A program made the position numbers and the translations under genes. From NCBI GenBank assembly GCA_020055645.1, contig CM034546.1, positions 119,772,375-119,836,374 on the forward strand: a DNA stretch of 64,000 nucleotides, in the 5' to 3' direction. Source of the stretch: Tomocerus qinae (taxonomy: Eukaryota > Arthropoda > Collembola > Entomobryomorpha > Tomoceridae). Below the pieces are notes generated by a model that was given only the letters and a program-made list of their open reading frames with translations, was not told the DNA's origin and ran no database searches. Positions 12,825 to 23,130 of the stretch are shown piece after piece. Every line of letters starts with the position of its first letter. Position 1 is the first letter of the stretch.

Positions 12825-14079
12825 GCAATCTTTTTGACAAGAATTAAAAATTTGTACATCATTACATAATCATTTAACATACCTTCATAACAAATGTTTT
12901 CATTCTGACAAAAATCAATGGTTATTTTTAGATTATTTATACTAACATTCTAATTGCACTTCTTATCCCATTAAATAATTAAAATAATAATATCGAAAAC
13001 TGAATCTGTTATTTTCATACACTGTTGATATTATATAATAATTGAAATTATTTTATCCTTAAATATTTGTGTACAGTCATACTCATATACTTATAATTTT
13101 TAAGCCTATTCATACTTATAAATCCAATTAAATCAATTACAGGAATAGTATTATTGTAACATTAACTAATTAAATCTTAACTATAGAATTGAACTAATAT
13201 GCTATTAAACAAAATTAAAGTCATATTTGGGTAATTGTCTCGTTACTGTGGTTGATAAATCTCAAGTTTCGGGGTTAGTTGAGAATTATCCTTGGAACTG
13301 CTGTGAAACTAAACTTTGCCCTTAGTTTTGTGTGAATTTTAAATTTATTGTTTCTACTCACCAATTTGGATTGCACTGCTTTTGCTCCTGTTTAACTCTT
13401 TTCGTTTCGCGAATAATTTTGCACATCAGAATGAGTAGTTTGTGAGTAAGGAGTGGTGAGATAGAACGTAGAGAAGTCCATGTGACGCATAAAGAGTTGC
13501 AGACCTTCCTAATGGCAATGTTGTAGATGAGACCGTAGTTAGTGTTTCCAGTTTTAGAGAGTCGTAGTTGAGTTTAAAGAGTAGTTGGATGTCGAGTAGG
13601 AATGGTTACATCGTGTGGAGGAACCAAAAATATCCTGCATCCTCTGTTGTCCAGTATTGTTGAACTATAGATCCAGTAAACAGAAGAGTGCCACTGGAAT
13701 CTACGTGAAGTCGTGGTCTGATCTCCGGAATCATGTTGTCCCAATGGATGCTTAGTCGTCGGAGGCTACTGTTTTTAAGTCATCCTTGGTTGGGTTTTGA
13801 TAATTTAGTTGTTCCTGAAGTCGCTCTGTACGTCATGGAAAATAGCACTAAATTAGAATTCAATTATTTTTATCCACATCTTACGCTTTATTAGAATTGC
13901 CAATTTATGTCTTCTTCCATGATTTGTTTTTCTTTTCATCGACGTCTCGACGAAATATTTTTCATGGATCGGTGGTGCTACGTTGTACTGTGTGTGGTAG
14001 TCATGTATCCGTTGTTACTCTGTCGTGATTTTCTCATCCTGCCGCCTTTTTTTCTTCATTCTGTCGTAGTTTCCAAAAA
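12825..14079. other. Element interior, AT-rich, nothing recognised
   Basis: This part begins with a very AT-rich stretch (to about 13250), then passes into a G/T-richer stretch to about 13850. No ORF longer than about 80 codons and no retroelement motif is seen. An ORF running from 13907 into the 29-bp array looks like a chance opening. Confidence 0.5.
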
Positions 14080-14270
14080 GTGGCCATCTGCAGGTAGAGA
14101 TACAAAAAGTGGCCATCTGCAGGTTGAGGTACAAAATGTTGCCATCTGCATGTGAAGATAAAGAATTGTGGCCATCTGCATGTGAAGATACAAATTGTGG
14201 CCACCTGCAGGCTGGTATACGAAAAGTGGCCACCTGCAGTAAAGCATAGGGAAATGGTCATCTGCATGCC
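14080..14270. repeat. Tandem array, 29-bp unit, 7 copies, inside the LTR element
   Basis: The core GTGGCCATCTGCAGG recurs at 14080, 14109, 14138, 14168, 14197, 14226 and about 14255, a period of 29 bp with a one-base slip at one step. Later copies vary at a few bases (GCATG for GCAGG, CCACC for CCATC). Because 29 is not a multiple of three, the array opens three overlapping minus-strand frames (14015-14267), each rich in CRWP-like words. Those frames come from the repeat and are unlikely to be a protein. There are no unique spacers, so this is not a CRISPR array. Confidence 0.9.
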
Positions 14271-14589
14271 TTAGGCAGGAAATGCTGCCTCGTCATCTTG
14301 GTCGATTAGTATCCCTGACATTGCACGTCAAGGTCCTGTATTTTGGAGAGTGCTGTTGTGATAATGCATATTAAGTTAATTAACATTATTTTTCCTAAAA
14401 TCTTAATATTTAGAATTTCATTTCTTATTCATGTCAAGCTCTATTTCTTAATACATAGGTAAAGTTCAGCTGTGTATCTCTTTATAATACTGCTTATTTA
14501 ACCTCCTATCTGAGCTATAATTTCATAATTACCTTTGTTGCTCCATACTGCAAAAACGAAATCGTAAATTTTTAACAAACTATTTGTAC

Positions 14590-14916
14590 TCATATTGTGT
14601 TTTTGTGTCCTGGGAATAGATTTTTACCTTGCCTACCAGTTGTACTAATCAAAGAGTGGCCATCCCAATGAGAATTAAACTGTAGCTTATCTATGTTGTT
14701 TCCCCAATTTTCAAAAACATACCTGCATGTACAAACATTTTCATCATTGGTAACCTTTTCTGTATCAGCTCCAGACATCGCAATGTATGGATACCTTAGC
14801 TTAGCAATACTTTCTCGTAAAGCACAGCTTATATCTTTTCCAGTGATCGTTGCTTCGAACGAACTGTTTAAGCTTCCCACAGTAATTTCTCTATCACTGC
14901 CGGCTACTGTAAACAT
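14590..14916 (-). other. Coding-like segment of unknown origin in element interior
   Basis: A 108-codon minus-strand reading segment in the same sense as the element. Its composition is protein-like (mixed polar and hydrophobic residues, Cys, Trp and Gly well spread, for example VCTCRYVFENWGNN) and unlike the chance ORFs elsewhere. Splice-acceptor-like and splice-donor-like sequences occur at its edges. I do not recognise a family: it shows no zinc knuckle, protease DSG/DTG, reverse transcriptase YxDD or integrase motif. It could be a worn retroelement gene or a piece of host gene carried by the element. It should be read as a fossil fragment. Confidence 0.35.
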
Positions 14917-15045
14917 GTATTACTTCTTCATATATACCCATTGCTCGTCCTTACTAACAAACTTAAACTTGGGTCTTCTTGGCTGTATCTAGTAACAATT
15001 TTTGTTTAATTTCAAATCATTCAAATTCTTATAAGTGAACCATAC

Positions 15046-15180
15046 CTTTCACGATAGGTTGCTTCTTTTATTACCATACACCTTCCTGAGCTTTCATGCG
15101 TACCATTGTACACTTCCAAGAACTCTACATATGCATCTATAGATTCTTGTTCTAGCTCTCTCTCAATCTCAATGTCCTTA
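15046..15180 (-). other. Second coding-like segment in element interior
   Basis: A minus-strand segment of about 45 codons with a protein-like acidic stretch (ERELEQESIDAYVEFLEVYN, then THESSGRCMV). It is followed by a good splice-donor-like AAAG/GTATGG, and a short AT-rich interval ends in a splice-acceptor-like TTACTAG about 57 bases on. This resembles an exon edge with a small intron. No family is recognised and the segment is not joined here to its neighbour. A captured host exon and an old element gene are both possible. Confidence 0.3.
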
Positions 15181-15194
15181 TTGCTAATACATTA

Positions 15195-15540
15195 ATTTTA
15201 ATGTCTGCATGACTTTCAAGCATCAGCAAACTTCTGTTCTATACAACAATAATTTTAGGACTTTCTTAACATTTTAATGTATCAACATCTCCTGACATCG
15301 TTTTCTATTTAACATTAATTAATTTCTTAATTTTAATGTCTGCTAAGCTTTCACACACCTACAGACTTACTATCGAATTAACATCAATTTTATTTACCTG
15401 TCTGCTGGGCTATCTTCGCACCCGCAAACTTTCATTTCTAGATAACATTATTTTAGAGAATAATTCCAAAGATCATCCATTCTCTGGTTTGCCGGATTTT
15501 AACACATCCGCAAACTTCATGCACTATAGAATAATTTCTA
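15195..15540. repeat. Degenerate repeat series, about 60-90 bp units
   Basis: The pattern TTTTAATGTCTGC...CTTTC...GCAAACTT...AATTTT recurs loosely, with starts near 15197, 15333, 15393 and 15485 and a weaker unit near 15271. Shared words are TGTCTGC, CCGCAAACTT and AACATTATTTT. The copies are much more diverged than those of the 55-bp array, so this series is older or evolves differently. Confidence 0.45.
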
Positions 15541-16345
15541 TATCTTACTATTCTCTTTCTATGTACTGATCTATGTATATCAATTATATCAATTATCAAT
15601 TAGTACATGTATACGATCTTAATTTCCAAGAAAAAGCCAATATAAAGAATTGTAGAAGAGATTACTGGACGTTTCAACAAATTATTAGAATTTTAAAAGC
15701 ATTTTAAAACAAGTTAACATTTACATTTAGTCAAGCATAGATACATATCTGCTATAAAGTAATACAACTTACAACTTTAGCTACAAAATCTGTACTAAAT
15801 GCTTGTATTTCTATATTCTCTATAGTTCCTGTTAAAATTATCATGCTGTTTGCTTAAATCTTTTGTAAAAATTCTATGCGTCGTCTATGTAAATTATCTG
15901 TTATCTCTCTGTCTACGCTTCCTGAGTCCCTCAACTCCACGCATTCAAATCTCAATTCCTATTCTCTAGTCTCTCCCGTCGCTTTTAATTTTACTATACT
16001 TTTCGATTTCTAGACATTGCTTTCAGAAATTCTTAATTGCTGTTTGAGAAACTAAAATTTAAATCAATATTACTCTTTTATACTTCAATAATAATTATTG
16101 CTAGACTATCTTTAGCTGCAATTTATGAAATACTGTTTCAAATATAATTATCGCTAATATTAATTAGTAATTAATTAGTTACCTCGAACACTCAAATGAT
16201 TTTGTTTCAGAAGCATGGGGTTGCTTAACTCAAACTAATCTCTGAGATCTACGTTCACCACTTTCGAGTAGGATACAGTAGATATTTTGACGTTCATTTT
16301 GTCTTACTTTAATATTATCTTATATTAAGTTACTCTTAAATTATG
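15541..16345. other. Element interior, nothing recognised
   Basis: AT-rich sequence between the degenerate repeats and the 55-bp array. No ORF, promoter or retroelement motif stands out on either strand. Confidence 0.5.
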
Positions 16346-16665
16346 ATTTCAGGATCACGCTTTCAACACGTTCTGCACTGAAATTTTTAATTACTCTTAT
16401 ATTTCAGGATCACGCTTTCAACACGTTCTGCACTGAGATATTTTATTACACTTATATTTCAGGATCACGCTTTCAACACGTTCTGCACTGAGATATTTTA
16501 TTACACTTATATTTCAGGATCACGCTTTCAACACGTTCTGCACTGAGATATTTTATTACACTTATATTTCAGGATCACGCTTTCAACACGTTCTGCACTG
16601 AGATATTTTATTACACTTATATTTCAGGATCACGCTTTCAACACGTTCTGCACTGAAATTTTTGA
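16346..16665. repeat. Tandem array, 55-bp unit, 6 copies, inside the LTR element
   Basis: The unit begins ATTTCAGGATCACGC and contains CAACACGTTCTGCACTGA. Starts are at 16346, 16401, 16456, 16511, 16566 and 16621, an exact 55-bp period. The central copies are identical as read, and the first copy and the end of the last differ in the AT-rich linker. That gradient is typical of arrays that grow and shrink from the middle by slippage or unequal exchange, including during reverse transcription. No spacers, no ORF. Confidence 0.95.
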
Positions 16666-16969
16666 TACCTTTTTAACAAATCCTTGTCTCGTAAATTTCG
16701 CAATACGTAATGAGGATTGTTGTTTACCGTTGAGTACTGTAATATAGATATAAGAAGGTTTTGTTAAATCAATTCTTAAAATATTATTGTAAATTATAGA
16801 TTATCAATAAATTGAACGATACTAAAATATTACGCTTTTTATCTGCTTGTCTTCTTGGAATCATCTCGTCCTAGTTTGCACACCTGTTCTTTCACAAAAC
16901 GGTGAAACAATACTGGGTTGGAGACAGTTCTAATTCTGGAGTAACGTTGGCATTGTAACTGGGTTTTCA
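16666..16969. other. Element interior between repeat arrays
   Basis: AT-rich to about 16850, then of mixed composition. I see no motif beyond short repeats of TCTTCTTGG/CTTCTGG type. Confidence 0.45.
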
Positions 16970-17111
16970 GGTTTCAGTCAATCCCGAAGTTTCGTCAGAA
17001 TTGTTAAGTCTTCATTTCCTCTTCTGGTCAGGCTAGGTCAATCCCGTAGTTCTTCAGAATTGTAAGGTTCTCTCGTCAGGCTTGATCAATCACGGAGTTC
17101 TTCCGAATTGT
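16970..17111. repeat. Three degenerate repeats near the 5' LTR
   Basis: GTCAATCCCGAAGTTTCGTC (from about 16977), GTCAATCCCGTAGTTCTTC (from about 17037) and ATCAATCACGGAGTTCTTCC (from about 17085) are each followed by AGAATTGT or CGAATTGT. Units are spaced about 60 and 48 bp apart. They lie in the leader region of the element as read on the minus strand. Confidence 0.6.
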
Positions 17112-17119
17112 ACAGGCTT

Positions 17120-17249
17120 TGTACTGGTACAAAAATTTTTGTCTTTTTCACTCGGTTTCGATAGCATTTGTAAAATTCTGTACTCGTACGAAACTGTATT
17201 TTTCACTTCGAGGTTTAATTAAATCCTGGGTTTTGGCAGCATTTGTAAA
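17120..17249. repeat. Degenerate pair abutting the 5' LTR boundary
   Basis: Two units share TGTACTnGTACnAAA, TTTTTCACT, GGTTT and AGCATTTGTAAA (17120-17174 and 17179-17249). The second unit ends inside the first bases of the right LTR, so the LTR-interior junction sequence AGCATTTGTAAA exists once more 75 bp further in. No TGG-beginning primer binding site is visible at this junction on the minus strand. Confidence 0.5.
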
Positions 17250-17638
17250 GGGTTTGGCTCCCCATGTTAGGACAAAGGGAGAGCAACCCTGCTAGGTTCG
17301 GGATCCAAGCTACAGGATATGACGAGATGAGGTAAGAGATGGATATGCCGATTCGGTGAATAATGGTTAGAGTGTACAAGTCAGAGTAGGTTTAGTGGAC
17401 TGTACGACTTTATTGAGTATTAGACTGAATGGTTGTTGGGAAAGAGAGTAAATAGGAAAGAGAAGTGAATCGTGTCGCGAGTCTGAGGGAACTGGAGTTA
17501 TATTCTGGTGTCATGACTTATAAAGGTTCGGGTCATTTGGATAGAAGGGAATGGAATTGGTTAGGTAAATGTGGTGTATTTGGGGTGCGGAATGGCTGGT
17601 AAGGGGTGGACGAACGTGTGTGTAGGACACACCTTACA
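17244..17638 (-). repeat. Right LTR (5' LTR of the minus-strand element)
   Basis: 395 bp, beginning TGTAAAGGG and ending CACCTTACA on the plus strand. It is virtually identical to the left LTR apart from one short length difference within a small direct repeat. On the minus strand it holds the TATA-like box near 17516-17523 and AATAAAG at 17408-17414, so it would drive transcription leftward through the interior. Confidence 0.9.
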
Positions 17639-17642
17639 ACCT
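17639..17642. repeat. Likely target site duplication, right copy (ACCT)
   Basis: ACCT directly follows the right LTR and pairs with 12408-12411. Confidence 0.6.
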
Positions 17643-20600
17643 ACTGGGCTCTAGTCAGGCATATTACTTTATAAAGGAGATATTATAATTGTATATGTAG
17701 ATGGTATATAGTATTTGGACTCTACATATACAAAAGTAATTCAAACCTACAATAGAATCTCGACTGTGCTGTACTCCATTGGAATGGTAACTGGAGAGTA
17801 GGAGACTACGGACAGAAATATTAACAATATTAAGCAGGCAGAAGAGGAAGGAAAGAGAAATATCACTCGAGAAAGGCATTACATTACTTATAAATGTTGT
17901 CGGATGGAGTGGACGGCCAAAATCAGAATATGTGCATTTAGAATCCTTCCACCAACAGCGTCTAAAGAGAAAAATATCTATATTGTGTGTATAAAAGGAG
18001 GAGAGTGTGCATAGATGAGAGCTGGGGAATTGCTTCTCCGTCGTCATCAGGAGCTGTCGGTGTCGTTTTGGCTATTGCTACCATCATGCATACTCTATAA
18101 TTATTGTATTAAAGAGAAAGAGATCTACTACAGTCGACAATGGTTGAGATGTGCTGGAGTTTCTTTAGATTTCCTTTCACATCTTGACTTTCCTTTCCAT
18201 CTTGTTTGCTGAAGCTCTTCTCCAGCTCTTGCTCTCATCATCAGTTCGGGTCGGTTCAGCTTCGCTGCGTTATGTTATGTTGTGTTACGTTGCACTGCTC
18301 CGTTGGAGAGAGCGAGTGGAATGGAATAGAGTTCTGCTAGACAAACTTCAGTTCTGGCCAGGAAAGAGACGTCTGTAGTACAATTACAATTGTTATTTTT
18401 ATGTTTTCCAATTTGGGATTCTGTGAGATGAATGCATAATCATTTTCCTTCTTTTTCTAACGGCTTAACTCAAATTTGTTTCCACTATTTCTTCCTCAAT
18501 TTACAACCGACCATTCAACTGCACAGAATATTGCAAACAAGCGTTTTCTTTCTGGACAGGCAAGGCCGGATTTATCCGGCATAATTTCTCTGAATTATAG
18601 TCTCATACAAATATCCTAACAATTTTTGTCAAAAACTTATGTTTTACAGTTTCTACGAGTTCTGTACAATACTTAACATTTTATTTGATAAAATACTTTA
18701 TTAAACAAATGCATACTTAGTTTTATATAATTGCATTATGTATAAAGTCTAAGTACCTGTTTTTCGGTAGAAATTAGTATTATTCTTATACCATAATCCA
18801 TTTTATAGGTATTATTACGTAATCAGTAATATGTAGGTCTACAAAAATTGTCAGAAGCGAATGTTATAAACAACGTTGTTAGCAAAGGTGGAGATTAGGA
18901 AGGAGAGTTGTTTAGGGTTGCTTGCTGAGCAGAAATTCGGAGATTACAGAAGAAAACAATATTTATACTATTAGTGCTTAGTAGACTAAACCGCAGAATA
19001 GAAAACAAAGATTCTTTGCTAAAAATAAACAGTCTAGAAATTGTAGGAAGTAAGACGAGACAGGAGAGAGACGAGGAATATTAGTATCAGTTGCGGTGTT
19101 CAGTTCACATCAGTTTGGCTTACATAGTGGGACTGCAAATCTCAAAGTGCTGGAGACTGACGGAAAATTGTTTATGGGATTAAACTTGTATGGCTCAGTT
19201 CTTGCTTACATATGGATGAAAAGATAAATGAATGTGTTTGAAATGGTAGTATACTTGTGCACTTAGGAACTATGCCTAATATTATAATGGAACTGCTGCT
19301 ACTCAAATAAATGTGTATATCACAATAGAGATTGTTATATAATAGTTATATCTAAATATTCTCTAGCATTGGGTTACTGAAAAAGTATGCAGCTATGCTT
19401 TGTAGTTGTATATATGTGTATAATATTAGTTTCGGCCTGGCCTAATGTAGGGAGAACCCTGGCATGTGGTTCACTCATTAATTTGAAGGGAGAGTAGAGA
19501 CACGAATGAAATGGGATGAACGATTCTAGCAAAATAGAGCTAGCAATAAGTACATTTATTTACTATGACCATATACAATATGCTAGGTTAAGGCTCAAAG
19601 TACGCGTCTGCATCTCTTATATATAGTAGATGCAGAGCTAAATAGTACGTTGATACCTATTGCATATTGTACTAACAGAGAATAAAGTGTTGTGTATAAG
19701 AATACAAAGCATTTCAGTTAAGTGAGTCTCACTAAAGTTGTACTGCGTCTGCTGTATTCTAGCAACAACTACCACCCAGGTCCATACGTAGTAATATCTA
19801 TATAGTACTACTACTATTACTAAAGGAAAGAATAGTACTGCAGTAGTCAGTACATGGTGGGTGCCTTAATACCCTTGACAATGCGTTAGTCCTATATTAC
19901 GTAAAGTATAGTATCTGTATCAAGTAGTTAATTTCTTACAGCATGCAGTAGAATAACAGTCCATAGTTGATGATGAGCTTTATACGGAGCAAATTCATAA
20001 ATAGGAATACAAGTAGAATATTATAGTAAGTAACAAACAGGAGAGAATGGTTGCGTTGAGTCAAGTTCGAGAGAGACAGAGGGGTTTCGCGTTTTTGGTA
20101 TTCGAATTCGGTAGTCATTCACTCATCCTATTCCTCTTTGGGTTAATTGGATGGCCATGATAGTCTTATAATACAAAATAAAACAGCAGGCAGCAAGAGC
20201 ATGGAGCTCATCCTTTATACTACACTTTATAATACCACCACCAGTAATGCAGAACTTGCTCTCTCTCTCTTCGGCTTAGCCTTTAGCTCCTTTTGTTTCT
20301 CTACTTAAGTATTCTTTCGTGCATTTAAACTAAATCTTGAGACTCGAAATGAAAATACGCAAATATGTTCTTCTTCTTGGAATCATATGTTGCCTCACCG
20401 AACTCAAGAGCTGGGTTTAAGTAGTTGCCCTGCTTTTTATCCGGTCGCATGGACATATTTTATTATAAGCACACGTGCACATTGTTATAAAAGTGTAGTG
20501 TACATCCCTTTAGGTTGACAACTATTTACAATATAATTCTGCATATCTTCATTTTCTTTCCAGGGCTTGTTTAATTGTGTACATGGCTGTGTTCGTTCTT

Positions 20601-22595
20601 TAAGTAAGTACATACACGCACATTAATTTAAATATGCACTCAACATTCTTCCATGAGTTGCCTTTGTTCCCACTCGCTTTTGTCGTTATTTAGAATTTCT
20701 CATTAGCTTACATACTTTCACGGTATCTTATACTTGGAACATTACATGGAATGAGGAATGGCGATGCTAGAATGGGACATAATGATTCATATTATATTAT
20801 CATGCCCTTGCTTTATGGGTAAAAGTTCCGTCCAATGACTTAGCATAGTATCAACGGTATCAACTACAATCATAATATGTAAAATTGCGACAGATGCATC
20901 AGCATAACTCAAGTTGTTAACTAAATTGTTCCATCACTCGCATCTAATTCACATAGTTGAGTATTTATACTCTAATCGTCAAAGTGTACAGAGGATATTT
21001 TGAATTAGAACCTTGTTCCTGTTATTTGCCAAGTATGAGAGTTGCTCTAAGCACAATGGCTAAAACAGGATTGTTGAACAGAGAAATTGTTAGCAAAGCC
21101 CCATCCATAGCCACAAAATGATAAACAACGTTCACAATTTCACTTCTCATCATATATTGACCCGTGAAGTGTAAATTCCCTTCAAGCCATTTAATTACGT
21201 TCATAATGTCGTTAGATGAGTTCTACTCTGCGTTACCCTTAATTACTCGACCACTGATGAGATGAAGACGGGATGAGAGGGCGAGCGGATGCACTACCAT
21301 TATTATTACTGTTATTATTATTATTGCCACTACATTGAACCACAGTAGAGCTCATCTCCATCTCAGTCTCTACTACTTTCATATTGTTTGGCACTTTCGC
21401 TACTACACTGATATTTTTACCCATTGGATTAATTTGTGGTCACTTTTTATTCCAGTTGCAATATTAACATTACTTCATAGCTTTTAATTTACAAAATGTT
21501 TAGGTACAGTAAACCATGTATGCGATATAATGGTTCATAATGCCGAAATTCAATGAAAAATCCATCAATAAGTCTTTCAAAAACAATTAATAATGTGTGA
21601 CAAGATTCCGTGTTGATTACCGTTGAAATGATGGTAGATAGAACGTGAGGTAATGTATAGAGCACAAGCTCTATGAATTTTTTATTTTATTTTTTTGTGT
21701 AAATGGTTAGAAAAGAGCGAGAAGAATCTTACATTTTATGCCCATTTCATACCATAGCGAGTGCCAGAAGAGGATGAGATATGCAGTAAGCACAAAAGTA
21801 CAGAAAAATAGGAATTCTCTCCTGAAACATATGTCATCGTCACATTAGAATTAACAAAGGATGACAACCCGAATTGCGCTTTACTTACGCATCGTACTGT
21901 TCTAGGGGTAGAAAGAACAAACATTGCTAGAGAATTGTACTACGAAATATACTTACGTAGATGTTTTGAGTATATGAGTACATATATCCAGTAAAGGTGA
22001 AAACATAAATAAAAACTGAAATAATGTGACCTGCGTCAGTCCACAGAGACTCAGAGACATTATACACATTCTGTTATGAAATATAAAAAATAAAGAAAAA
22101 TGTTCATTCTCTTAAATATAATCTTGTGCTGAAAAGTAAATAGCACAAGTAGACAGAGCGACATACTTAGAACAGCATTGCTGCATTTAGGAAACATCCT
22201 CAGTGCAGATACAACGCTTTAGAATTTGGTAAAAGCATTTTTGAGAAAGTTGTGGCGTTAGGCGTAGTATACTATGTAGTATTTCTGGTGCAAGAAAAGA
22301 CAATTGTACCGGTCATACTGAGCGTAGACAAGTTGGGTGGTAAATGAAAAAAGTGAAAACAAAATATTACAACAGTCAACATAATGCCAGGTGGATAAAG
22401 AAAAAAAGGTACAGTTGCTTTGCATGGGTGTTTGCACACTGCAAAATTCCACTCTTTAAAATTTCTATTTTAGTAAGTGAGTGAGGAAAAGATCATAATG
22501 ATGTGCTGCATGGTGTGTGTTCTCATATACACAAATGCGGGCAAGGTACAGCAAACCGAGTAAAAGACTAAACCAGACTAGACAAGACAAGCCCA

Positions 22596-22619
22596 TGATG
22601 ATGATGATCATCATCATCA
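22596..22619. repeat. Perfect 24-bp palindrome of (TGA)4/(TCA)4
   Basis: Four TGA units are followed directly by four TCA units, making a 24-base perfect palindrome centred on GATC at 22606-22609. Trinucleotide runs that meet head to head in this way can form cruciforms. It may have arisen from slippage around a GATC seed. Confidence 0.85.
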
Positions 22620-22979
22620 AAATAATGATGCACATGTAGGTGGATTGTCGGTAGGTAGGTATTAGCATGTAGTAGCTACTATGTAGATATGAATTGTGTA
22701 GCTCAAGGTATTTCTATGGGCCTGTTATGCCCACTCACTCATTCATTCCCTCAAACCGTATGCATGGCATTTCTCAACCTATCTATTATGTATTATACTC
22801 TGAAATGAAACAAGGAAAGTACTTAGACACATTTCTGTACTCCCTGCATGCATGCTTTTCCTATTTGTCTGTATGACTTATATGGATTGAGTACACAAGC
22901 CAAAGAGTACTTACCTTTTCGTGCCTCCTCCTTCCGTGTGTACTAGGATATACTTACATAACAGTTACATTCCCGTTAA

Positions 22980-23130
22980 CAATGTAAGTATTAGGGAAGT
23001 GGAGAGAGAAAGTAACTAAAGAGAATATGCATAGGAGAGAGAAAGATGAATCCTTCATATCGCATCGCATTACTTCGCTCGACTCTCATCTCGTCTCCCA
23101 GGCATGCCAGACCAAGCCACTCTACTTTGC
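22980..23130. promoter_or_regulatory. Sharp G-rich to C-rich switch
   Basis: By hand count, plus-strand bases 22981-23040 hold 19 G and 2 C, while 23041-23100 hold 8 G and 20 C. The left side is GGAGAGAGAAAG-like and the right side CTCGACTCTCATCTCGTCTCCC-like, followed by ACCAAGCCAC (23111-23120). A divergent start region or enhancer is a possible reading, with no direct proof. Confidence 0.3.

Larger units (their letters stand above)
12412..17638 (-). mobile_element. Non-autonomous (LARD-like) LTR retroelement, probably Ty3/gypsy type
   Basis: Two direct repeats of about 400 bp, virtually identical, begin TGTAAAGG and end CCTTACA and enclose a 4.4 kb interior. The likely 4-bp target duplication is ACCT. 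In the minus direction each LTR carries a TATA-like box followed by AATAAA, and a purine tract (GACGGGAGG) sits just inside the left LTR, so the element is read on the minus strand. I find no gag, protease, reverse transcriptase, RNase H or integrase signature inside, so it would have depended on a relative for movement. The interior is unusually rich in tandem repeats and holds coding-like minus-strand segments of unknown origin. The near-identity of the LTRs means a recent insertion. Structurally it looks whole for a non-autonomous element. Family assignment rests only on the 4-bp duplication and general form. Confidence 0.85.

Noticed and set aside
14015-14267. Three overlapping minus-strand ORFs with repeated CRWP-like words
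   Set aside because: They are translations of the 29-bp array in its three frames. Since 29 is not a multiple of three, each copy shifts frame, so no single repeated peptide is encoded consistently.
14080-14270. CRISPR-like array
   Set aside because: The repeat units abut with similar linkers and there are no unique spacers or cas genes. It is a minisatellite inside an LTR element.
21239-21424. Minus ORF with polyasparagine run
   Set aside because: The run is encoded by a (TTA)n microsatellite. The flanking residues do not resemble a coding exon.
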